Source: Undibacterium paludis
GTDB lineage: Bacteria > Pseudomonadota > Gammaproteobacteria > Burkholderiales > Burkholderiaceae_D
DNA: 64,000 bases
Reading direction: 5' to 3'
Assembly: GCF_022568815.1 (NCBI RefSeq)
Contig: NZ_JAKZHX010000012.1
Location: 124,001 to 188,000, forward strand
Shown: positions 44,459 to 53,264 of the stretch, one piece after another
Layout of the letters: each line of letters starts with the position of its first letter
Position numbering within the stretch: the first letter of the stretch is position 1
Program-made: the position numbers and the translations under genes
The notes under the pieces: model-generated
What the model was told of the DNA's origin: nothing
The model's database searches: none
What the model saw: only the letters and a program-made list of their open reading frames with translations

Positions 44459-45646
44459 ATGAAACCAACCAGATTGCCGAGTCCGTGCCAGGCAAAACAT
44501 GCCGGGGATAAATTTGTGGACAAGCCTGTGGATAAACCTGTGGGCAAGCTGGGCCTGACCCTGATGGCTGCCGCCCTGGCCCTGCCCATGATACGGACTG
44601 CACATGCTGAAACAGCCCCCGACAAGGGTGAGATCAGTCTGAAAATACTCGATTACCAGGACAGCCAGCCCGGTGAAGACAGGGTCAAGGTCAAGGCTAA
44701 TGCGCTGAAAGTCATGGCGCCGCTCAATGAAGAATGGTCAGTTGGCGCCACTTTCGTGACAGACAGCATATCGGGCGCATCGCCTTCTTTCCACAGTTAT
44801 GGCCTGAGCAAGCTCAGGGACTTCCGGCGTGCGCTTGATACGGATGTGACCCGCTACTTCCCGCATCACACGCTGACCGTCGGCGCCAGTTTTTCCAACG
44901 AGGCCGACTATATTTCACGCGCCGTTTCCGTCAAGGGCAGCCAGTTCAGCGAAGACAAAAATACCACCTGGACTGCCGGCCTGGGTTTTGCCAATGACAC
45001 CGTCAGCGCCAGTACAGGCAGGGTAAGAGGCGAAAACAAGCAGCTCGTGGATGCCCTGTTTGGCCTGACCCAGGTCATCAGCAGCAATGATATCGTGCAA
45101 CTGAACGCTGGCTTTTCGCATGCCCATGGTTATCTGTCCGACCCTTATAAGGCCTTTGAAAAACGCCCTGATGAAAGAAATACCTATACCCTGCTGACGC
45201 GCTGGAATCATCATGTCAACGCCACTGGCGGCAGTGCGCGTTTCAGCTACCGTTTCTTTGCCGACTCCTGGAAAATCCGCGCACATACTTTCAGTGCCGA
45301 ATATACCCAGCCATTTGCGCAGGGCTGGAGTGTCACACCGATACTGCGTCTGTACACGCAATCGGCAGCAAGTTTTTATGTCGATGCCGACCCCTCGATT
45401 TATCCGTTTGCCCCCAACCCGCCCGCCGGGGCGCAGAATTACGCCGAAGACCAGCGTATTTCTGCCTATGGTGCACGCACCCTCGGTATCAAGCTGGCAA
45501 AACAGATCAACGATGACTGGGAAGCCGATATCAAGCTGGAGCAATATGAACAACGTGCCTCGTGGCGCATGTTTGGCAGTGGCAGCCCGGGTTTGCTGCC
45601 TTTCCGGGCGCGTACGATACAGCTCGGTCTGTCACACCAGTTTTGA
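44459..45646 (+). CDS. DUF3570 protein with putative flavinylation motif
   Basis: 395 residues. AGGAA lies five bases before ATG 44459. The N-terminus contains VDKPVDKPVGK, encoded by a 12-bp DNA repeat, just ahead of the signal peptide core LGLTLMAAALALPMIRTAHAE. The mature chain is rich in amphipathic beta strands ending in LGLSHQF (terminal Phe), as in an outer-membrane barrel. TDSISGASPSF at about 101-111 matches the D-x-x-S-G-A-S/T pattern that ApbE uses for covalent FMN attachment; the acceptor would be Ser105. The adjacent ApbE and thioredoxin genes support a redox role. Flavinylation is inference. Confidence 0.87.
   Translation: MKPTRLPSPCQAKHAGDKFVDKPVDKPVGKLGLTLMAAALALPMIRTAHAETAPDKGEISLKILDYQDSQPGEDRVKVKANALKVMAPLNEEWSVGATFVTDSISGASPSFHSYGLSKLRDFRRALDTDVTRYFPHHTLTVGASFSNEADYISRAVSVKGSQFSEDKNTTWTAGLGFANDTVSASTGRVRGENKQLVDALFGLTQVISSNDIVQLNAGFSHAHGYLSDPYKAFEKRPDERNTYTLLTRWNHHVNATGGSARFSYRFFADSWKIRAHTFSAEYTQPFAQGWSVTPILRLYTQSAASFYVDADPSIYPFAPNPPAGAQNYAEDQRISAYGARTLGIKLAKQINDDWEADIKLEQYEQRASWRMFGSGSPGLLPFRARTIQLGLSHQF
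44504..44551. repeat. Four-unit 12-bp repeat at the start of the DUF3570 gene
   Basis: GGGGATAAATTT, GTGGACAAGCCT, GTGGATAAACCT, GTGGGCAAGCTG, in frame and in the sense direction as DKF-VDKP-VDKP-VGKL. The perfect nonamer TGTGGATAA is at 44527-44535. Same family as 12661-12720 and 25902-26030. Confidence 0.82.
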
Positions 45647-45652
45647 CGGCTG

Positions 45653-46582
45653 ATGAATCCGGGGCCAGAAAACAGTAAAACAGGACTTATGCAGACTTAC
45701 CGTATTCCGTTCCATGCCATGGCATGTACTTGCGAAGTGGTTATCGCCGCCATGGATGAGCAGGCGACGATGAGCATGGTCCGTGACGCCATTGCAGAAG
45801 TGAAGAGGATAGAACTTAAATATTCACGCTATCGCAGCGACAGTATCGTATCGAGGATCAATGGCGAAGCCGGTGGCAAAGCAACGGAATGTGATGAAGA
45901 AACCTGTGCCCTGCTCGACTATGCCCAGGTGCTGTACGGCAGCAGCGAAGGTTTGTTTGATATTACGGCAGGCATCCTGCGACGCGCCTGGGATTTCAAG
46001 AGTACACGCATACCGTCGGCACAGGACCTGGCAAACTTATGCCAATTGATAGGCTGGGACAAGGTAGAACGCAAAGACAATACCCTGCGTTTGCCGCAGG
46101 CAGGGATGGAAATAGATTTTGGCGGTTTTGGCAAGGAATATGCGGCAGACCGTGCTGCTGCCGTCTTGCAGGCTGCCGGTGGCAGCCATGGTTATGTGAA
46201 TCTTGGCGGCGACATACGGGTGCTGGGCCCCAAACCGGACCAGGAACCCTGGATCATAGGCATACAGGACCCCAGACAGCCAGGCAAGATCATTGCCAGC
46301 ATACCGGTACGTGAAGGCGCCCTGGCTACCAGCGGTGACTATGAAAAATATTTTGAAGTTGATGGACAGCGCTATTGCCACATCCTCAATCCGCATACCG
46401 GCATGCCGGTCAGGTATTGGCGTAGTGTCAGCGTACTGGCCGCGCTGACCTCGATGGCCGGTAGCTGCACCACCATCGCCATGCTGAAAGAAGATGCAGG
46501 TTTGGATTATCTCGATGCGGCCGGTGTGCGCTACCTGGCGATCGATGCAGAGGGTGCTGTACATACGCAGGTGCGTTCCTGA
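45653..46582 (+). CDS. apbE: FAD:protein FMN transferase
   Basis: ApbE transfers FMN from FAD to a Ser/Thr of exported proteins. The 309-residue chain has AMACTCEVVIAAMDEQ, KYSRYRSDSIVSRIN, GLFDITAGILRRAWDF, MEIDFGGFGKEYAADRAAAVLQAAG, GYVNLGGDIRVLG, ATSGDYEKYF, HILNPHTGMPV and VLAALTSMAGSCTTIAMLKE, all matching the family's FAD- and Mg-binding parts. No clear signal peptide is present, so it may act before export or be exported atypically. ATG 45689 (MQTYRIPF) is an alternative start. Its likely substrate is the DUF3570 protein encoded 6 bp upstream. Confidence 0.94.
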   Translation: MNPGPENSKTGLMQTYRIPFHAMACTCEVVIAAMDEQATMSMVRDAIAEVKRIELKYSRYRSDSIVSRINGEAGGKATECDEETCALLDYAQVLYGSSEGLFDITAGILRRAWDFKSTRIPSAQDLANLCQLIGWDKVERKDNTLRLPQAGMEIDFGGFGKEYAADRAAAVLQAAGGSHGYVNLGGDIRVLGPKPDQEPWIIGIQDPRQPGKIIASIPVREGALATSGDYEKYFEVDGQRYCHILNPHTGMPVRYWRSVSVLAALTSMAGSCTTIAMLKEDAGLDYLDAAGVRYLAIDAEGAVHTQVRS

Positions 46583-46643
46583 GCAAGATCATGAACACGA
46601 AAATGACATGTAAGCAGTTAGTGAATTTACCGGAGTAAACATC

Positions 46644-47906
46644 ATGGCAACAGTAATCGGCGACGATGGCGACAATACCTGGACCGTCATCAATCCTTCC
46701 ACTTTCACCCTGGACGGCCGTGGCGGGATCGACACCCTGAACCTCGGTACTTCATTACGTACCAGCTATACCATTACCAAGGCAGCAGATGGCTCAATCC
46801 ATGTTGACACCCTGTCCGGCGCCAGCGGCGAATTGCATGCGACCCTGCTGAACATGGAAAGACTGGTGTTCAACAACGGCCAGGACGTACTCGACCTGAC
46901 CAGCTTCTTCGGTGGCGATACGACGCCACCTTCTGTCACCAGCTTCAGCCCGGCAGCACTAGCCACCGGCGTAGCCCCCAATGCCGACATCGTGCTGACC
47001 TTCAGCGAAACCATCAAGGCTGGCAGCGGCATCATCAACCTGCTCAATGGCGACGGCTCCACCCTGGCCAGCTATGATGTCAGCAAGAGCAGCAATGTCA
47101 GTATTTCCGGCAACAAGCTGACTATCAATCCCACCAATGATTTAAGTGCCGGCAGCACGTACAAGCTGTCCATTCCTGCAGGAGCGATCAGGGATACAGC
47201 AGGCAACAGCTACGCCGGCAGCAGCAGTTATTCATTCACCACGGCGATTAAATCGGTCCCCGGCAGCATCGTCGGTACAACGGGCAACGACAGCCTGAAC
47301 GGCACCAGCGGCAACGACAGTTTCAACGGGCTGGCCGGGAATGACAGCATCAATGGCGGCGCCGGCCTGGACACTGCCATTTATGCCGGCAAGCGTGCTG
47401 ACTTTACCATCAGCGCATCGGGTTCTGGTTTTACTGTCGTCGATAAAACCGGCGCCGAGGGTACGGATACGGTCAACCAGGTGGAGCGCCTGCAGTTTTC
47501 TGACATGAGCGTGGCGCTTGATATCAACAGCACGGCCGGTGTCGCCTACCGTATCTACCAGGCAGCTTTCAACCGCACACCGGATTTGCCAGGACTCGGT
47601 TACTGGATAGGGCAGATGGATAAGGGCGCCACTCTGGGGGATGTTGCCAAAAGTTTTGTCGTATCTGACGAATTTCATCAGCTATATGGCAACAACCCGA
47701 CGAATACGCAAGTCATTACTGCTTACTATCAAAACGTTCTGCATCGAGCACCGGATCAGCCAGGCATGGATTACTGGCTGGGCCAGCTTGCCAGTGGCAA
47801 GGACACAATAGCTACTGCACTCGCTGGTTTTAGCGAAAGTACGGAAAACCAGGCGCAAGTCATTGCCAAAATCCAGAATGGCATAGACTTCATCCCGTTT
47901 GGATAA
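46644..47906 (+). CDS. Repeat-containing secreted protein with Ig-like, RTX-like and DUF4214 parts
   Basis: 420 residues without an N-terminal signal peptide. Order: beta-rich N-terminus (about 1-90), SbsA-type Ig-like domain (TTPPSVTSFSPAALATGVAPNADIVLTFSETIKAGSGIINL..., about 92-200), hemolysin-type Ca-binding repeats (GTTGNDSLNGTSGNDSFNGLAGNDSINGGAGLDTAIY, about 212-250) and two DUF4214-like segments (YRIYQAAFNRTPDLPGLGYWIGQM; YYQNVLHRAPDQPGMDYWLGQL). This fits a type I secreted protein. GGAG eight bases upstream of the ATG. The type I exporter genes are not in the window. Confidence 0.9.
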   Translation: MATVIGDDGDNTWTVINPSTFTLDGRGGIDTLNLGTSLRTSYTITKAADGSIHVDTLSGASGELHATLLNMERLVFNNGQDVLDLTSFFGGDTTPPSVTSFSPAALATGVAPNADIVLTFSETIKAGSGIINLLNGDGSTLASYDVSKSSNVSISGNKLTINPTNDLSAGSTYKLSIPAGAIRDTAGNSYAGSSSYSFTTAIKSVPGSIVGTTGNDSLNGTSGNDSFNGLAGNDSINGGAGLDTAIYAGKRADFTISASGSGFTVVDKTGAEGTDTVNQVERLQFSDMSVALDINSTAGVAYRIYQAAFNRTPDLPGLGYWIGQMDKGATLGDVAKSFVVSDEFHQLYGNNPTNTQVITAYYQNVLHRAPDQPGMDYWLGQLASGKDTIATALAGFSESTENQAQVIAKIQNGIDFIPFG

Positions 47907-47921
47907 GCCATCAGGCGCCTG

Positions 47922-47960
47922 ACAGGGTATGCTGTTTTTTATGTAAACAGCATACCCTGT
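47922..47960. terminator. Perfect 16-bp hairpin between convergent genes
   Basis: ACAGGGTATGCTGTTT (47922-47937), seven-base loop, AAACAGCATACCCTGT (47945-47960). It stands between the DUF4214 protein gene and the convergent acyl-CoA synthetase gene and could terminate transcription from both sides, although no strong U-tract follows. Confidence 0.7.
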
Positions 47961-47982
47961 ACCATCATCAAGGCTTGCAGAT

Positions 47983-49824
47983 TCAACGTTTGTAAATCGC
48001 CTTGATATCTTCGGCAAAATGCGCGACCAGGTTGTTGCGCTTGAGCTTCAGGGTCGGCGTGATCAGGGTATTTTCCACAGTCCATGGTTCCAGTGTCAGG
48101 ATCGCCGCACGTGGCTGCGCATAGTAGGGGAAATTCCTGGTCAGGACCTTGATGCGCTTGACCACCGCTTCCTGCGCCTGCGGTGATTTCAGGCAGGCCT
48201 GGTCATCAGGATTGAGGCCCAGGGAGCGGGCCAGTTCTGTCCAGTACGCGCGGTTCAATACAACGGCACAGGCAATGAAGGGGGAGTTTTCGCCAAAGGC
48301 ATAAGCCTGCTCGAACACGGCATCATTCATGATGGCCAGTTCCAGATCTACCGGGGCAATTTTTTCACCGGTGGAAGTGACGATGATTTCCTTGACGCGA
48401 CCGAGGATGTGCACACGACCATCAACGACCGAGGCCTGGTCGCCTGTGCGCAACCAGCCATCGATGAAGGTTTTGGCAGTGTCTTCTTCACGCTTCCAGT
48501 AACCGCGCATGACGTTCGGGCCACGTACCTGCAATTCAGCATTTTCACCTATGCGTACTTCCACACCTTCCACAGCGCGGCCAACTGTCGCCGGGTCATT
48601 ATCGTCAGGCGCATTGAAAGCGACCACCGGTGCTGTCTCTGTCATGCCATAGCCTTGTACGATGGGAATGCCCAGGCCCAGAAAGCATTGCGATATGGTC
48701 TGCGACAAAGCAGCGCCACCGCTGACAGCGACCCGCAAGCGGCCGCCGAACTGATTCTTGAGCTTGCTCGCGACCAGCGGCCCCAACAGCAGCCAGCGCA
48801 GGGTATCAACCAGCGCAGTCAGGCCGTCGCCCTTGAGCAAGCCCTGCTCACGGCTAAAGCGCCGCCAGCCGGTTTCTATCGCCAGTTTGAACAGCTTGGC
48901 CTGCAGGGCAGAGGCTGACAACCTGGTCTGGATAACACCATATACACGCTCGTAAATGCGCGGTACCGAAATCAGTATCGTTGGCCGTACTTCAAGCAAA
49001 TCCTGCGGTAATTGTTTGACCGAACGCGAGAACGCCACACAGGCGCCGGCAGCAACCGGCAGGTAATAGCCAGCCGTGCGCTCAAAGGTATGCGACAGCG
49101 GCAGGAAGGATAAAAATACGTCTGTGATGACTGGCGACACCCTGTGGACAACTGCCTTTACGTTCGACATCACATTCTTGTGCGTAAGCATGACACCCTT
49201 GGGTTTGCCGGTCGTACCCGAGGTGTAGACCAGCGCCGCCAGATCATCTTCTTTCGGCCCCAGTACATTGATTTGCAGATTTGCACCTCTGGCCAGCCAT
49301 TCATCAATTTGCGCAACGGGGATATGAGCAGGTAATGAGGCAGACGAGGCAGCTGCATCCAGTATTTTTTCCAGTACAACGACCTGGCGCAGCGCAGGCA
49401 GTTCCAGGCCCGCGTCGGCGATGTCCTTCCATTGCTGGTCAGATGCCGCAATCAGGAATGCCGCATCGCTGTCGCTGAGGATGTAGGCAATACTGGCCGG
49501 GTTATCAAGGGCATGCATGGGTACAGGCACAAAGCCGCAGGCCTGGGTGGCCTGGTCCATGCAGATTGCGTGCAAGCCATTGGGCAACAGGATGGCAATA
49601 CGCGAGCCATGTTCCAGTCCCAACGGTGACAGAGCCCTGATAAAGCTGTGGACGCGCTCTTGCGTCTGCCGCCATGAATAGGATATCCACAAGCCCTGCA
49701 CATCATCAAATTGCCGGTAGGCTTCTGCATCAGGGGTTTGTGCAACCCGCCAGGCGAATAATTCAGCCAGGGTTTGCACTGTGGATAAGTCGGGAGATGT
49801 TGTTGTTTGTGCAGAAGTAGACAT
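47983..49824 (-). CDS. Long-chain acyl-CoA synthetase (AMP-forming)
   Basis: 613 residues. It activates fatty acids to acyl-CoA via acyl-AMP. The AMP-binding P-loop is LVYTSGTTGKPKGVMLTH (about 198-215). Further motifs are FLSFLPLSHTFERTAGYYLPVAAGACVAF, VSGGAALSQTISQCFLGLGIPIVQGYGMTETAPVV, GWLRTGDQASV and GRVKEIIVTSTGEKIAPVDLE with the C-terminal lysine region NTLITPTLKLKRN. It belongs to the larger FAA1/LACS-like bacterial class rather than to FadD. It stands alone; DNA upstream (49825-50058) is a 234-bp AT-rich divergent promoter region without a gene. Confidence 0.94.
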   Translation of the reverse strand: MSTSAQTTTSPDLSTVQTLAELFAWRVAQTPDAEAYRQFDDVQGLWISYSWRQTQERVHSFIRALSPLGLEHGSRIAILLPNGLHAICMDQATQACGFVPVPMHALDNPASIAYILSDSDAAFLIAASDQQWKDIADAGLELPALRQVVVLEKILDAAASSASLPAHIPVAQIDEWLARGANLQINVLGPKEDDLAALVYTSGTTGKPKGVMLTHKNVMSNVKAVVHRVSPVITDVFLSFLPLSHTFERTAGYYLPVAAGACVAFSRSVKQLPQDLLEVRPTILISVPRIYERVYGVIQTRLSASALQAKLFKLAIETGWRRFSREQGLLKGDGLTALVDTLRWLLLGPLVASKLKNQFGGRLRVAVSGGAALSQTISQCFLGLGIPIVQGYGMTETAPVVAFNAPDDNDPATVGRAVEGVEVRIGENAELQVRGPNVMRGYWKREEDTAKTFIDGWLRTGDQASVVDGRVHILGRVKEIIVTSTGEKIAPVDLELAIMNDAVFEQAYAFGENSPFIACAVVLNRAYWTELARSLGLNPDDQACLKSPQAQEAVVKRIKVLTRNFPYYAQPRAAILTLEPWTVENTLITPTLKLKRNNLVAHFAEDIKAIYKR

Positions 49825-50058
49825 GGAGTACTGGGAAAATTAAACAGTCAAGCGGCAAGTCTTCATCTTCAAACAGATAGGAGAGCTTTGATCATTCATT
49901 TTTAAACGAAAATGCCGACTAAAAGCGTCATTATGCAATAAATTGTTGAAAGAAATGATTACGCAAGCACAAACCATGGCCGGGTAGCCTGGAAAATCCA
50001 TCGTAAGCATGGTAAGTAAAGATCAATCATTGCTATATTATTATTGATTTACCTGGAT

Positions 50059-51021
50059 TCAAGTTTCATCGCCCTCAACATGTGGTGCATCCCACAGCAT
50101 CAGACGCGCCGCCATGAACATGTCTGCCTGGCTTTTCAGCCAGGATTCGACGCGGACCACATCACCGCGAGGTTCCTGTGGCGAGACGAAGTAGTAGGCG
50201 GCATCCGAGCGTACCGGCGTGGAAAACAAGTCGACCAGCCGGCCATTGCGAATGTCATCAAGAACCAAAGCCACACGGCCCATTGCAACCCCTTGCCCGG
50301 CCACCGCTGCTTCCAGTGCCAGCAATGACAGGTTGAACTGTCTCCCACCGTCCAGCTGTCGTGGTTCTTCGCCCATCGCTGCGAACCACTGCGCCCATTC
50401 CCGAAAAGCGTCAGCCCCGTCCCAGGGGCTGACGTCATGCAGCAGCCATTCTGGTCGCAGGTCAGCCGGTGTCCGCAATCCTGGATGGGCTTTCAAGAAA
50501 GCAGGACTGGTGACAGGCAGCACCCATTCGTCCAGCAGTTGCCTCATATACAAGCCCTGGTACTGTCCAGTATCGAAGCGTACCGCTGCATCAAGCGCTT
50601 CTTCTTCCATACGCCGTCGATTCACGGCGTGGAATTCGCCCTGCACGGACAAAGGGATGCCAGGATGCTGACCAAAGAAATCACTCAGCCTGGGAGTCAG
50701 CCACTTCATGGCAAACGATGGTGAACAACTGAGGACCACAGCCTGGGGTTCCTGGCTGCGTCGCAACCGGGCGAGCGCTGCCTCGATGCCGCGCCAGCCC
50801 TCATGGACCGCCTGATGCAACTGCAAGCCATCGGGGCTGAGTTTCAGTTCGCGCCCGGCACGCAGCAGCAGGGTACGTCCCAGGGCAGCCTCCAGCTGCT
50901 TGATCTGCTGGCTGACCGCGCCTTGGGAAATGCACAATTCGGCCGCAGCGCGCGAAACGCTGTGATGACGCCCGGCTGCCTCAAAACAGCGCAACCAGGC
51001 CAACATGGAGGCAGTCAGCAT
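50059..51021 (-). CDS. LysR-family regulator, probable activator of dsdA
   Basis: 320 residues. The helix-turn-helix is MLAWLRCFEAAGRHHSVSRAAAELCISQGAVSQQIKQLEAALGRTLLLR, of GcvA/DsdC-like type. The effector domain has AVRFDTGQYQGLYMRQLLDEWVLPVTSPAFLKAHPGLRTPADL, LEAAVAGQGVAMGRVALVLDDI and FVSPQEPRGDVVRVESWL. It is transcribed divergently from the D-serine dehydratase gene with a 99-bp gap, the same arrangement as dsdC and dsdXA in enterobacteria, so D-serine-responsive activation is likely. Confidence 0.9.
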   Translation of the reverse strand: MLTASMLAWLRCFEAAGRHHSVSRAAAELCISQGAVSQQIKQLEAALGRTLLLRAGRELKLSPDGLQLHQAVHEGWRGIEAALARLRRSQEPQAVVLSCSPSFAMKWLTPRLSDFFGQHPGIPLSVQGEFHAVNRRRMEEEALDAAVRFDTGQYQGLYMRQLLDEWVLPVTSPAFLKAHPGLRTPADLRPEWLLHDVSPWDGADAFREWAQWFAAMGEEPRQLDGGRQFNLSLLALEAAVAGQGVAMGRVALVLDDIRNGRLVDLFSTPVRSDAAYYFVSPQEPRGDVVRVESWLKSQADMFMAARLMLWDAPHVEGDET

Positions 51022-51120
51022 GATTTAGTTTCACTAATACTTTTTTGCATTATAAGTGATTTGTCTACTATGAATTCATCACCTAAAATCATTCACAATA
51101 TTCACTTTCATTTAACATCC

Positions 51121-52479
51121 ATGAAAATCACGGACCCAAACTCTTCCGATCGGACCACTACGCTATCGTCTCTGCGCGCAGGACTCCCATTTTTGTGGAC
51201 ATCTGACATGCGTGGTACACCAGCGCTTGCAAATGGATTCGACAAACGGCTGACAGCCGCCGCCATGGCGCGCCTGCAGCGATTCCAGCCACTTGTCGCA
51301 CGCTTGTTTCCCGAACTGGCCAGTGACGGTGGTCGGGTCCGTTCTGAACTGAAACAGGCGCCACACATGCAGAAGACAATGGACGTGAAGCAGGGGAAAG
51401 TCTGGATCAAGTGCGATCACGCACTGCCAGTAGCCGGATCGGTCAAGGCCCGCGGTGGCTTTCACGAGGTATTTGAATATGCAGAAAGCATTGCAGCTGC
51501 GGCCGGCATTTCGCTCCATGATCGGGTGGAAGGACTGGACGCACCGGAAGTCCGGGCATTATTCGCTCGACATGAGATCGCCGTTGGCTCTACGGGTAAC
51601 CTGGGTCTGGCCATTGGAACCATGGCGGCTGCATTGGGCTTTCGTGCGGTTGTGCACATGTCATCTGATGCCAAGGAATGGAAAAAAGCACGCCTGCGGG
51701 CGCGCGGAGCCACTGTCGTAGAACATAGCGGCGACTATGCAGATGCGGTTGCAGCAGGCCGTCAGCAAGCGCAGGGTCAGTTGAACTGCCACTTCGTCGA
51801 CGATGAAAATTCTGCTTCGCTGTTCGCAGGTTACAGCACAGCGGGAGCAGAGCTGCAAGAGCAACTCATGACAGCAGGGGTCGTGGTTGACGCCAGCCAT
51901 CCCCTGTTTGTCTATATTCCCTGCGGCGTGGGTGGCGCACCCGGTGGTATCGCCCATGGACTGGCTGACATATTTGGCCCCTTCGTCCATTGCTTTTTTG
52001 TTGAACCCGTAAGCAGCCCTTGCGTGCTCATTGACCTTGCCACGGGACGGACCGACTCCGTCTACGACTACGGGCTGGATAATCGCACCGAAGCCGATGG
52101 ACTTGCTGTTCCGCGTGCATCCCGTTTTGCCATGGACTCGGTACGACATCTGGTGGCAGGCGCTTGTACCGTGCGCGACGAGGATCTTTTGCGTGACCTG
52201 TACCTGCTGGAGCAAACTGAGAAAATCCGCGTGGAACCTTCCGCCGCCGCCGGCTTCGCTGCTGTACGCGCGCTCTGCAATTCGGAACAGGCGACCAGCT
52301 ACTTGTCACGCCATGGTCTGACCGGGCACATGCAACAGGCAACACACGTGGTGTGGAGCACCGGCGGATTGCTGCTGCCAGAAGCAGATTTCCGGGCTTA
52401 CCATGATCGCGGCAGTGCACTGGCAGCACCATGCTCAATGCTGGTGACATCAAACCATCAAGCGGCTCTGGCAAGCTGA
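51121..52479 (+). CDS. dsdA: D-serine ammonia-lyase (D-serine dehydratase)
   Basis: A PLP enzyme converting D-serine to pyruvate and ammonia. 452 residues from ATG 51121; an ATG at 51070 is in frame. Motifs: HALPVAGSVKARGGFHEVFEYAE with PLP Lys109, VGSTGNLGLAIGTMAAALGFRAVVHMSSDAKEWKKARLRARGATVVEH, DENSASLFAGYSTAGAELQEQL, IPCGVGGAPGGIAHGL and THVVWSTGGLLLPE. The N-terminus is a little shorter than the E. coli protein. It is divergent from a LysR gene and is followed after 21 bp by an ATC-hydrolase-like gene, which suggests a shared amino-acid-analogue pathway. Confidence 0.94.
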   Translation: MKITDPNSSDRTTTLSSLRAGLPFLWTSDMRGTPALANGFDKRLTAAAMARLQRFQPLVARLFPELASDGGRVRSELKQAPHMQKTMDVKQGKVWIKCDHALPVAGSVKARGGFHEVFEYAESIAAAAGISLHDRVEGLDAPEVRALFARHEIAVGSTGNLGLAIGTMAAALGFRAVVHMSSDAKEWKKARLRARGATVVEHSGDYADAVAAGRQQAQGQLNCHFVDDENSASLFAGYSTAGAELQEQLMTAGVVVDASHPLFVYIPCGVGGAPGGIAHGLADIFGPFVHCFFVEPVSSPCVLIDLATGRTDSVYDYGLDNRTEADGLAVPRASRFAMDSVRHLVAGACTVRDEDLLRDLYLLEQTEKIRVEPSAAAGFAAVRALCNSEQATSYLSRHGLTGHMQQATHVVWSTGGLLLPEADFRAYHDRGSALAAPCSMLVTSNHQAALAS

Positions 52480-52500
52480 CCCATGAGAGAAAGATATCCA

Positions 52501-53205
52501 ATGACTGAGACCATCCATCCTTTTTACGAATCGCATCGAGGTGCCATGGAAGCCGCAATGCGCCATCGCCTCGACCTTGCTGAAACGATACTGCGCGAGC
52601 GGGCGCATCTATCTGATATCGATGGCATCAGACGTGAGGTGATGGACGAATTCGACATCGTAATCACCCAGTTGCCATATGTCGGTGGCGCCGAAAATCG
52701 CATGAGTCATTTCTTCATGCGTCTTATTGGTTTTCTGGCCATTGGACGGGTGCTGCGGCGGCATGCTGTACCACTGCCCGTGATTGGCGACATCGGGCGT
52801 GAAACCCTGAAGGCACAGATGCTCACCATGTCTGAAGCGGAGCGCCTCGCCTTGGGCCACCAGTTCCTGTCGCCGGAAAATCTGGCTATGGTGCGCGAGC
52901 AGGCCGCACAAAGCACGACAGAAAATCACCAGGAAGAATTTCCGGCAGATTTCGTCTACGAATTCGTCGAGCCTGGCCCGGGTGACAGCTTTGACTTTGG
53001 CATCAACTACAAAGCCTGCGGTTTTTGCAAGTTTGCGGCTCAACATGGAGACAAGGAAATCCTGCCCAGCATTTGCGGGCTTGACTTCGACGATTATGCG
53101 ACGCGGGGCATCCACCTGGAAAGGACACAAACCCTGGCCCAGGGCGCGAGTCATTGCAATTTCCGGTTCACACGACAACGCAGAATGATTGATCAAAAGC
53201 GCTGA
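52501..53205 (+). CDS. L-2-amino-thiazoline-4-carboxylate hydrolase-like protein
   Basis: 234 residues. The C-terminal DFVYEFVEPGPGDSFDFGINYKACGFCKFAAQHGDKEILPSICGLDFDDYATRGIHLERTQTLAQGASHCNFRF matches the ATC-hydrolase family, with the conserved Cys residues, the R-x-x-T-L-A-x-G signature and the final C-[ND]-F-R-F. The N-terminal helices have RHRLDLAETILRERAHLSDIDGIRREVMDEFD. Known members open the thiazoline ring on the way to L-cysteine, but many family proteins are uncharacterised. The operon with dsdA may reflect use of D-amino acids or of cysteine-like compounds. ATG 52483 is an alternative start. Confidence 0.82.
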   Translation: MTETIHPFYESHRGAMEAAMRHRLDLAETILRERAHLSDIDGIRREVMDEFDIVITQLPYVGGAENRMSHFFMRLIGFLAIGRVLRRHAVPLPVIGDIGRETLKAQMLTMSEAERLALGHQFLSPENLAMVREQAAQSTTENHQEEFPADFVYEFVEPGPGDSFDFGINYKACGFCKFAAQHGDKEILPSICGLDFDDYATRGIHLERTQTLAQGASHCNFRFTRQRRMIDQKR

Positions 53206-53223
53206 TCAAAAGCACAGTATAAT
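53190..53223 (+). promoter_or_regulatory. Direct repeat and -10 element ahead of the LysE gene
   Basis: TGATCAAAAGC occurs at 53190-53200 and 53203-53213, followed by TATAAT at 53218-53223. The repeats overlap the end of the preceding gene. They look like a promoter with tandem activator sites, giving the exporter its own control. Confidence 0.45.
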
Positions 53224-53264
53224 GTAGCCCTTGTTCGCCAGATTTCAACCACGGAGATACCACC

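Noticed and set aside
46644..47906. The VDTLSGAS stretch in this protein as a second ApbE flavinylation site
   Set aside because: It lies in a signal-less, probably type I secreted protein, and the short motif can arise by chance in Gly/Ser/Thr-rich sequence.
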